From NCBI GenBank assembly GCA_965601475.1, contig OZ271832.1:3162001-3226000 (forward strand): a stretch of DNA of 64,000 nt. Direction: 5' to 3'. Shown here in pieces: positions 25,392-32,186 of the stretch. Position 1 is the stretch's first letter, and the number at the start of each line of letters is the position of its first letter. The DNA comes from JAWPMT01 sp965601475. GTDB lineage: Bacteria; Bacteroidota; Bacteroidia; Cytophagales; Cyclobacteriaceae. Both the position numbers and the translations under genes were made by a program. The notes under the pieces are model-generated. The model saw nothing but the letters and a program-made list of their open reading frames with translations. It did not search any database and had not been told where the DNA came from.

Positions 25392-27492
25392 GGTCTATTG
25401 CGTTATTGGCTCTTTCGAATTTCAAAATGCTCTTGATCATTGCTTTGACGCGATTGGTTTTCCCTGGGACCTCACCCAGCACGTGTTCCAGAAACCTGAA
25501 CTTCATACCGTTGAGCAGCAGGTGAACAGGCTTGTCGCCCAGTACTATCTCCAGTTGTTGTCTTATGCGTTTGTGAGCTCCACCCCACGATCGATCGGCT
25601 CGTTCTACCAGGACGTTGAGGTCCGCGTGTTCTACCAAATCGAAATTCACAGCCCCCCACGTTAGTGAGGGGATTTCGATCAGAAGTAGATCGCGGCCTT
25701 CCGATGTGGCCGTTGCCAAGGTGGCAGATAGATCAAAATCGTCCCTTACTTCTATGTTGAGGGCGTTGATCTTGCGGCCGCGCAGTTGAGCAACCAGCCA
25801 TTTCGCTATGGTCGATTTACCAGTACCAGTAGCTACACTGGTAAGCACCACCAGCGCCGGTCTGTTTCTGACATGCCGAAGCTGTAAATTCACTCGGTCG
25901 ATTAACTGCTCCAGGACCCTGGTTTTGATTTCTGGTGATTGCGTTACACGTCGAATCATGGCCGGAACAGCACCCAGTACAGGCAATTGAGTCAGCCGTT
26001 CTGCATGGACAGGATCTCTGAGTGTATTGTCAAGCATCTCCTGTATGATGATGATACCTACCGAACCCATGAACCCGGCCAGGAAACACACGACAACGAA
26101 TAACATGCGCTTGCTGGCCAGCGGCCCGGTGGGATATTTTGGTGCGTCCAGCACATTTAAGGTGCTGCTCAGCTGAATGTTCTGTTGCTTCAGTTTCGCC
26201 ATGTTGAGGCCGTGGAGAACCTCCAGATATTCTCTTTCGAATACGCCAATCTCCCTTTCATAGCGGTCGATTGTGGAGCCCAGGGGCGCGAACCGATCGT
26301 ACTCAGCATTGAGGTCTTCCAGCCTCTTGCCAAAAAGCTTTACCTGGACTGCCTCCTTCTGACTGTCGATCAGATATGACAACCAATCGTTGAGGAGTTG
26401 CTTGCTGGGCAACCCTTCCTTGCTATTGGAGAAATTGAAGAGATCGTGTAGGTCGTTATTGATTTCCTGTCGGAGGTCTGCCTGACGATTCAGCATGGAC
26501 GCAATGGCCTGCGGATTGCTGGCAGCTTCATTCATGGCGATTTGGGAGGTGATGGCTGTGAGGGCCTGTTTTTTCTCCAATAGTCGTGCATTGCGAGTAA
26601 GGATGTTTTCGCGAATCTGGAGTTTCTCCTCAATTTTGGTCAAGGCGGCTTCGGTGGCCTGAAGGTTCATTTTGCGCTTGGCATATTCCTCCACCGCGTT
26701 TTGCTTCTTGATCGCAATGGCCTTCGTTTGCTCCCCATAGTTGATTACCCGGTGTTCACTCCGGAAAGCTGTGAGCTTATCCTCAGCCATGGTGAGCTTC
26801 GTTTTAATGGCCGCAAGGCGCTTCTCAAAGTAGGCTACGACATTGCCCGTTTCTGCTGTTTTCAGGTCCTTATAGCGAATAACAAAGACATCCAGTAGCT
26901 CTACCAGGCTGCCTTTGGCGATACCGGGGTCGGGATATTGATAACTCAACATCACCATATCGCTGGATTTTACCCGCTTGGCCTCCACACGTGAAAGGGT
27001 CTTGACGCTGTAAGGGCCACTGTCCCCCAGTATCATGCTGTGAATGGTGGCATCCGTGCCTTCATAAAAGCGTCTGAAAACCCTGGAAAGTGTCAAGTCA
27101 AAGTCCGTGGTATCGACCCAGGTCCTTTCCGATTGGGGATACGTTGTTCGGAGCTTCAGGAAGGCGTCCTTGCCCAGGCTATTATTGGGTTCGGCGAGCA
27201 TGAGATGCCTTGAAAGCAACCGGAGTCCCACTTCCTCAATGGTTTGCCGCGATTTCATGAGACTGATCAAATTGTCGAATGCATTGTTCACTACGTGATA
27301 GTCGATGCGCTGGCCTTCACTCGATTCAATGCTATATCCCGAAGCTATGCCCGTATACAGCTGAGCACTGGATTGGTACATTTTTTCCATGTTTCGCGTG
27401 AAGTAAATCACCGCAGCAGTGGGTATGATGCAAGCCATAATGATGACTTTCCAGTTGTAGTAGAGGACCCTTATGGTTTCGTATAGCGACAT
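25381..27492 (-). CDS. Wzc/GumC-like chain-length regulator with a degenerate kinase domain
   Basis: This protein of about 703 residues is the inner-membrane co-polymerase and export component of the EPS pathway. An N-terminal helix (about 16-36), a long periplasmic Wzz-type coiled-coil domain (about 200-430) and a second helix (about 475-497, preceded by the Pro-rich APKYPTGPLASKR) are followed by a cytoplasmic ATPase-like domain. Its P loop is intact (ATGTGKSTIAKW). Where BY kinases have acidic Asp strands it shows ALNIEVRDD and LLLIEIPSL, and there is no Tyr cluster at the C-terminus. I infer nucleotide binding without tyrosine autophosphorylation. I prefer the ATG at 27492, 2 bp after the TolC-like stop. 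Confidence 0.88.
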   Translation of the reverse strand: MSLYETIRVLYYNWKVIIMACIIPTAAVIYFTRNMEKMYQSSAQLYTGIASGYSIESSEGQRIDYHVVNNAFDNLISLMKSRQTIEEVGLRLLSRHLMLAEPNNSLGKDAFLKLRTTYPQSERTWVDTTDFDLTLSRVFRRFYEGTDATIHSMILGDSGPYSVKTLSRVEAKRVKSSDMVMLSYQYPDPGIAKGSLVELLDVFVIRYKDLKTAETGNVVAYFEKRLAAIKTKLTMAEDKLTAFRSEHRVINYGEQTKAIAIKKQNAVEEYAKRKMNLQATEAALTKIEEKLQIRENILTRNARLLEKKQALTAITSQIAMNEAASNPQAIASMLNRQADLRQEINNDLHDLFNFSNSKEGLPSKQLLNDWLSYLIDSQKEAVQVKLFGKRLEDLNAEYDRFAPLGSTIDRYEREIGVFEREYLEVLHGLNMAKLKQQNIQLSSTLNVLDAPKYPTGPLASKRMLFVVVCFLAGFMGSVGIIIIQEMLDNTLRDPVHAERLTQLPVLGAVPAMIRRVTQSPEIKTRVLEQLIDRVNLQLRHVRNRPALVVLTSVATGTGKSTIAKWLVAQLRGRKINALNIEVRDDFDLSATLATATSEGRDLLLIEIPSLTWGAVNFDLVEHADLNVLVERADRSWGGAHKRIRQQLEIVLGDKPVHLLLNGMKFRFLEHVLGEVPGKTNRVKAMIKSILKFERANNAIDHGK

Positions 27493-27493
27493 A

Positions 27494-28213
27494 TCAGCGG
27501 ATCCCGAGGATGATTTCAATTTCGCTGCGTTTCTTCAGGGACTGGATGTGCGCCTTCATAACGTCCTGTTCGGCTAGTTGCATGCCGTTTTGGATGATCA
27601 TCAGGTTGTCATACTCGATATTGCCATTCTTGAAAGCGACTTCGGCAGTGAGGTACTGCTGCTGTCGTGTCTCCAGTATGTGTTGTTTCATCAAAGTGCC
27701 CTCTAGGAGCTCGAGGTATTCGAAGTACTGGTTCATGATGTACACTTTGAGGGTTTGCTGTTGTGCAGCTTGCTGCTGAACAGATCGCATGTACTTCTGC
27801 CTGGCCTGTCTCATGTAGCTCTTGCGGTTAATGAATTTCTCAGGATCGATGGAGAGGGTCACACCAATGTTGGGCAGCACGCCTGTGGTTGTAACTGATT
27901 GATCTTCCGAGGCGACGGTACTCATACTGAAGATGTTGAGACCCAGGCGGAAGCTTGATACCCAGTTACGTTGTTGTTGCAGATATTCTTCCTCGTAGAG
28001 AGCCTGGTCATGTTCGAATCCTCTGAGCGTGGGTGAATTGCCAACGGCCTTGGCAACCAGGGAATCCAGAATATCTGGGTCTTGCAGAATATGTACGACA
28101 CGGAAGATTTCCTGCTGTGTGGATTGCTCCTGGTCCTGGCTAAACTGGATCAACTCCTGCGCCAGTCCCTGCAGACAGCCGAAAAGGGTCGCCAATATGA
28201 ATAATCGTTTCAT
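27494..28213 (-). CDS. Half-length TolC-like outer-membrane protein
   Basis: This 239-residue protein starts with a signal peptide (MKRLFILATLFGCLQGLAQ). It then has the long amphipathic helices of TolC-family proteins (VAKAVGNSPTLRGFEHDQALYEEEYLQQQRNW, the strand-like FRLGLNIFSMSTVASEDQ, and AQQQTLKVYIMNQYFEYLELLEGTL to QLAEQDVMKAHIQSLKKRSEIEIILG). It is about half the usual length and carries only one helical repeat. It leads the minus-strand EPS operon, where a Wza-type export protein would be expected. The ATG at 28213 precedes the signal peptide; an upstream extension lacks one. Confidence 0.8.
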   Translation of the reverse strand: MKRLFILATLFGCLQGLAQELIQFSQDQEQSTQQEIFRVVHILQDPDILDSLVAKAVGNSPTLRGFEHDQALYEEEYLQQQRNWVSSFRLGLNIFSMSTVASEDQSVTTTGVLPNIGVTLSIDPEKFINRKSYMRQARQKYMRSVQQQAAQQQTLKVYIMNQYFEYLELLEGTLMKQHILETRQQQYLTAEVAFKNGNIEYDNLMIIQNGMQLAEQDVMKAHIQSLKKRSEIEIILGIR

Positions 28214-28236
28214 TGCTTGGGTGGTAAGTAATGATT

Positions 28237-28308
28237 CGAAAGTATCTGGAGTCGTAATGGGCGATCCAAAAAGGCCGTCGAGTTGCGGTATTGGCCGTCG
28301 AGTGGCAG
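28237..28308 (-). promoter_or_regulatory. Promoter and direct-repeat operator of the minus-strand EPS operon
   Basis: On the minus strand, CTGCCACTCGACG (28308-28296) and CCGCAACTCGACG (28288-28276) are direct repeats 20 bp apart sharing the core GCMANTCGAC with the FIST-operon and GT-operon sites. About 30 bp further downstream lies TACTTTCG (28244-28237), a one-mismatch TAnnTTTG without a clear -33 TTG. With transcription starting near 28230, the repeats would be centred at about -50 and -70, a normal activator position. The acyltransferase gene diverges from the same 237-bp region. Confidence 0.55.
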
Positions 28309-28450
28309 TGTCGACATGACAAACTAGCCGCTTCGGGTCAGCACACCCCCAATGGCCCAAAGAGCACTACTGAACGGCTGGAAGTGTAGTTCGTACCAAA
28401 ATGACCTGGGCTTCAGGGGCTGCGAAGCACTTTTGAGGGAAAAACAACCT

Positions 28451-29569
28451 ATGAAGGGTCGATCTTACTTTCCTGGACTGCATGCGCTCCGCTTTTTTGC
28501 CGCCACGCTCGTGATCATCCACCATATTGAGCAATACAAAACATGGCAGGGAAGGGACTCGCACTGGGGCGTGCCAACCATTGACCACCTGGGTCACATG
28601 CCTGTGGGCTTCTTCTTTGTACTAAGTGGTTTTTTGATCACCTACTTCCTGTTGAAGGAAATGCAGAAGACAGATACGGTGAACCTGAGACGTTTCTACT
28701 GGAAGCGAATGGTTAGGCTCTGGCCTTTGTACTTCCTGATCGTCGTGATGGCATTGACGGTTGCACCGATGGCTGTAAGTGGATTTGCGGATCACCACTT
28801 CGACATCAGCGGTATGGCAGTCCTGGCGTTGCTCTTCCTCATGCCCAATGTGCTGCGAATCATCCATCCCAACTTAGTTGGAGGTAACCAGCTCTGGTCG
28901 GTAGGGGTAGAAGAGCAGTTCTATATCTTTTGGCCCATACTTGTGGGGATTTTTTACAAACACATCTTCAGATTTTTGATTGGATTTACGATCATCAAGC
29001 TAGTTGGGCAAGAGGTGCTGGGGATACTGTCCCAGGGTATGCCCTCACTGAAATCAATCTATTTTCTACTCAAGCTGTTCCCTGTCGAGCAAATGGCCAT
29101 TGGCGGATTAGGTGCGGCTGCACTTGTCCATAGAAGTCGCATCCTTCAGGTTCTCCAAAGTCGCATCGCCTTTGCATTGGCGGCAGCTCTGTTGATATGG
29201 CTTTTCATCTTTGAGCATGGTTGGTTTTTTCGGGCACACCTGGAAGGGTTAGTGTACCTCACCTTGATCACAAACATCATCCATAGGCCCGGGATTTACC
29301 GTTGGCTTGAAGCCAGGTGGTTAAGAGATATGGGAGATGCCAGCTATGGCATATATATGTACCACACCCTCGTGATCGCCTTGGTGATGACTGGGATGCG
29401 GAGCCTGGACTTGTCATCGTCTGTTTACAACGTTGTCATATACGTCACCGTCCTGCCACTGACGTTTGGTGTCGCGCGCCTTTCGTTCATCTACCTGGAG
29501 CGACCCATTCTTCAATTCAAGGACTGGAAATGGACCGTTGGCAAGAAGGCAATGGCGGTGGGGAAATAG
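28451..29569 (+). CDS. Acyltransferase 3 family membrane protein
   Basis: This 372-residue polytopic protein of the OafA/NodX acyltransferase family O-acetylates (or otherwise acylates) sugars from the cytoplasmic side. It begins YFPGLHALRFFAATLVIIHHIEQYK with the conserved His residues, then GFFFVLSGFLITYFLLKEM, FYWKRMVRLWPLYFLIVVMAL, and VGVEEQFYIFWPILVG with the family Glu. About ten hydrophobic segments are visible. I place the start at the ATG at 28451; an ATG at 28352 would add a polar leader. Divergent from the EPS operon, it probably decorates the same polymer. Confidence 0.88.
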   Translation: MKGRSYFPGLHALRFFAATLVIIHHIEQYKTWQGRDSHWGVPTIDHLGHMPVGFFFVLSGFLITYFLLKEMQKTDTVNLRRFYWKRMVRLWPLYFLIVVMALTVAPMAVSGFADHHFDISGMAVLALLFLMPNVLRIIHPNLVGGNQLWSVGVEEQFYIFWPILVGIFYKHIFRFLIGFTIIKLVGQEVLGILSQGMPSLKSIYFLLKLFPVEQMAIGGLGAAALVHRSRILQVLQSRIAFALAAALLIWLFIFEHGWFFRAHLEGLVYLTLITNIIHRPGIYRWLEARWLRDMGDASYGIYMYHTLVIALVMTGMRSLDLSSSVYNVVIYVTVLPLTFGVARLSFIYLERPILQFKDWKWTVGKKAMAVGK

Positions 29570-29729
29570 TTTCTCAAGCCACGAGAACTTTCGTAGACCG
29601 GGACTGCAAGCTGTGCACGCTATGACAGTGCTTTCGTAAGATGGATCAAAACCAAAAGCGCACACTTATTGGCATGTTTTTTGAAATATCAGGGGAGATC
29701 TTCATGACCCAAGTTCGTTTCTACCCGCT

Positions 29730-30374
29730 ATGAAATTTCATATTCTTTTTGCCTGCATGCTCCTCGCTTCCTGTTCGTCTACCAAGGTGATTACCTATTC
29801 TGCCCTATCCAGGGTAGTGAAAGGAGAGGCTATACTGATGATGCCGGTCCGCGGAATGAGTGAAAATCAGAGCTATGCGTTACTGGAATCAGCAAAGCAG
29901 TCCCTGTCCGAAACCAACCAAGTTACTTATTTGATTGATCACGAATATCAACTACTGCAAAAAGGCGTACCGAGAGAAGCATTGCATAAAGGAGAACTAA
30001 ATGACTCCCTGATGATGGTTGTAGCCAGAGAATGCGGGAGCCGGTACATCATTGAAACGGAATTGTTGAATGTCAAAGAGCGTACGGGTCTTGGCAGTTA
30101 TACTGCCCTTGAGCTAAACGAATACAATGAACACTTTTACGATGAGGAGGAGACCAACAGCGCTATTCTGCTTTTCCGTGTGTTGGACACAAAGTCCTAT
30201 CTCACCGAAAGTAGGTTTCAGGTTACCACAAAAATCAGCCCTTTGACGATCGACGAAGGTGACGGAGAGACGAGGATCAATGTGACCTCAGGCGCCACTG
30301 CCATTAGGAAAGCCTTTCAAAAGGGGATCAGGAAAGTGAAGAAAGATATGATTTCGGCCAGTGACTCGTATTGA
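29730..30374 (+). CDS. Lipoprotein of unknown function
   Basis: This 214-residue lipoprotein has a signal peptide and lipobox (MKFHILFACMLLASCSSTK, lipidated Cys15). Most of the mature part looks like a mixed alpha/beta domain with the block CGSRYIIETELLNVKERTGLGSYT and RVLDTKSYLTESRFQVTTKIS, reminiscent of lipoproteins with a CsgG/TolB-N-like fold, but I cannot assign a family. It lies between the acyltransferase and the receiver/sugar-transferase unit and may help EPS secretion; that is inference from position. Confidence 0.75.
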   Translation: MKFHILFACMLLASCSSTKVITYSALSRVVKGEAILMMPVRGMSENQSYALLESAKQSLSETNQVTYLIDHEYQLLQKGVPREALHKGELNDSLMMVVARECGSRYIIETELLNVKERTGLGSYTALELNEYNEHFYDEEETNSAILLFRVLDTKSYLTESRFQVTTKISPLTIDEGDGETRINVTSGATAIRKAFQKGIRKVKKDMISASDSY

Positions 30375-30674
30375 GGCGCGACAAATATGCCATACCCCAA
30401 ATCCCCCTGGATTCATGCCCGGCTTAAACAATACTGAATAGCTCTTTTGAGAGGTTTTTTGTGTTCAGTTTGCTAGTATGCTCACTGGCTGCAGGGCCAT
30501 ATGCCGCCCATTGACCCCTCTGCTCCACCAATGGTCGGATCTCACCGTCGAGCGGTACTAAGGCCCGGACCTACCATGTGACCCGTTCCTTCTTCCACCT
30601 GTCGCCAAGATCCCTCAGGGCCTCAGGTGCTGGTCTACATTCGAATTGTCTTTCAAACAAAAAACCACATAGCC
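30375..30674. other. Non-coding gap upstream of the receiver/sugar-transferase operon
   Basis: About 300 bp without a supported gene. On the minus strand ACCGCTCGACG (30556-30546) resembles the EPS operator core but with two mismatches and in the opposite orientation to the downstream genes, so I do not call it a site. No clear TAnnTTTG promoter was found. The leader just before 30675 is A-rich. Confidence 0.5.
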
Positions 30675-31064
30675 ATGAAAAAGACCATTCTAATCGTAGA
30701 TGACAATGAGATGTTCACAGAGTTCCTTGCCGAGTATTTAGGTATGGTATATAATGTGAGAGTAACCAATGATCCGGGGGCAGCACTTGCCTGTGCTTAT
30801 GAAATCAACCCAGACCTGATCTTGGTGGATTACAACATGAAAGGCGAGTACAATGGCCTTGACCTGATCCGAAGCTTCAAATTGTCTAGTTATTTCTATA
30901 CGGTACCGGTCATCCTGGTTACCGGTGAGAGCGAGAGCAACCTTCACGTCGATGCCCTCATGAAGGGTGCTGCGGATGTCGTGCGAAAGCCCTTCAATCC
31001 TAAAGAACTACGTGTAAGGATCGAAAAAGCTCTGAGCAGAGAACCTGAACTCATAGGTGCATGA
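30675..31064 (+). CDS. Stand-alone receiver (CheY-like) protein
   Basis: This 129-residue single receiver domain has the acidic pair in ILIVDDNEMF (8-13), Asp52 in LILVDYNMKGEYNG, the Thr in VILVTGES, and the Lys in ADVVRKPFNPKEL. No output domain is present, so it must act by protein contact. Its stop overlaps the start of the sugar transferase (ATGA at 31061). That protein has an N-terminal domain that looks like a receiver which has lost its phosphorylation site, making a direct interaction plausible. The ATG at 30675 is preferred over one at 30627. Confidence 0.92.
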   Translation: MKKTILIVDDNEMFTEFLAEYLGMVYNVRVTNDPGAALACAYEINPDLILVDYNMKGEYNGLDLIRSFKLSSYFYTVPVILVTGESESNLHVDALMKGAADVVRKPFNPKELRVRIEKALSREPELIGA

Positions 31065-32176
31065 AGACTCCGCTTAACATCGCATTGGTGGGGATAGAGC
31101 CTACCGATCTTGGTTGCTGCCTGGGTCACTTTAGGGTTTTCAACGATCAGCAAGAGATGATCGACGAGCTGAAACAAAGCGACTCTAGACATTGGCCAGC
31201 ATTGATTCTAGCTGCTGCGGGCATAGACAGGCCGGCATATGATGAATTGGCTGGGTTCCTCGAAGGAACTGAAAGCCGCGTGCCATTGGTCGTAGTGGAT
31301 CACAAACCATCTCCGGAACGTTGTCAATTGGCTAGGGAGCTGGGTGTCGTGGAATGCCTGTCTGCTGAGATGCGGAAGGAAGACCTGCTCTTCAAAATAG
31401 GTACCGTGATCAGCGCCCACCAAGGCAGGAAGATGGAGCCAGGCAAAGGGAAGCGATACCGTATCGGGGCACTGAAGAGGGCGTTCGATATTTTGGTCTC
31501 CGCGACATTGCTTTTGGTATTGAGTCCACTCTTCCTGGTGGTGGCCGTATTGATTCGCCTGGAGTCACCAGGGAAAGTCTTTTATCACCAGTTGCGCGTG
31601 GGTGCCGGCTATCGCATATTCAAGTTCTACAAGTTTCGCTCTATGCGGAAAGATGCTGATCGCCTCGTGAAGCAACTGAAAGCTCACAATCAGTATGATG
31701 ATGCGCAGGAGCCAACCAACAGACGATTTCAGGAGAAAATACACTTGTTCGGTGATGAAGGCTGGGTTGGTGAAAACCAATATCGCCAGGAGGTAGCTGA
31801 GGGCAATGCGAAAGCCTTTTTCAAAATCAAGAATGACCCTCGCATTACCAGGATTGGGAGTTTCATACGCAACACCAGCATCGACGAATTGCCCCAACTC
31901 TTCAATGTGTTGATAGGGGACATGTCGATCGTTGGCAATCGCCCGCTACCGCTCTACGAGGCGGAGAAGCTGACCACTGATGAATGGGCCATGCGTTTCA
32001 TAGCGCCTGCGGGCATTACCGGACTTTGGCAGGTGACCGAACGTGGAAAGGCCAATGCTTCGGCTGACAGTCGGAAGCAACTGGACATTGAATATGCGAG
32101 GAATCATACGTTTTGGGGCGACATCAAGATCCTGCTCAAAACCCCTTTGGCAGCAGTCCAACACGAGAATGTTTAA
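31061..32176 (+). CDS. Undecaprenyl-phosphate sugar phosphotransferase with a pseudo-receiver N-terminus
   Basis: This 371-residue protein probably starts EPS repeat-unit synthesis by moving a sugar-1-phosphate onto undecaprenyl phosphate. Residues 1-120 follow the receiver pattern (strands NIALVGIEP, ALILAAAGI, VPLVVVDHK, helix after GVVECLSAEMRKEDLLFKIG) but lack the acidic pair, phospho-Asp and Lys. A single hydrophobic re-entrant helix follows (about 140-165, FDILVSATLLLVLSPLFLVVAVLIRLESPG). The catalytic domain has VFYHQLRVG, KFRSM, NDPRITRIGSFIRNTSIDELPQLFNVLIGDMSIVGNRP and GITGLWQV. Between KFRSM and NDPRIT it carries a longer insert than the classical family. It lacks the four-helix WbaP-type N-terminus. 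Confidence 0.92.
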   Translation: MKTPLNIALVGIEPTDLGCCLGHFRVFNDQQEMIDELKQSDSRHWPALILAAAGIDRPAYDELAGFLEGTESRVPLVVVDHKPSPERCQLARELGVVECLSAEMRKEDLLFKIGTVISAHQGRKMEPGKGKRYRIGALKRAFDILVSATLLLVLSPLFLVVAVLIRLESPGKVFYHQLRVGAGYRIFKFYKFRSMRKDADRLVKQLKAHNQYDDAQEPTNRRFQEKIHLFGDEGWVGENQYRQEVAEGNAKAFFKIKNDPRITRIGSFIRNTSIDELPQLFNVLIGDMSIVGNRPLPLYEAEKLTTDEWAMRFIAPAGITGLWQVTERGKANASADSRKQLDIEYARNHTFWGDIKILLKTPLAAVQHENV

Positions 32177-32186
32177 CACAGAAGAT

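Noticed and set aside
30546..30556. Possible fourth EPS operator site before the receiver/sugar-transferase operon (ACCGCTCGACG on the minus strand)
   Set aside because: It has two mismatches to the core, points away from the genes, and has no partner at 20-21 bp, so it could be chance.
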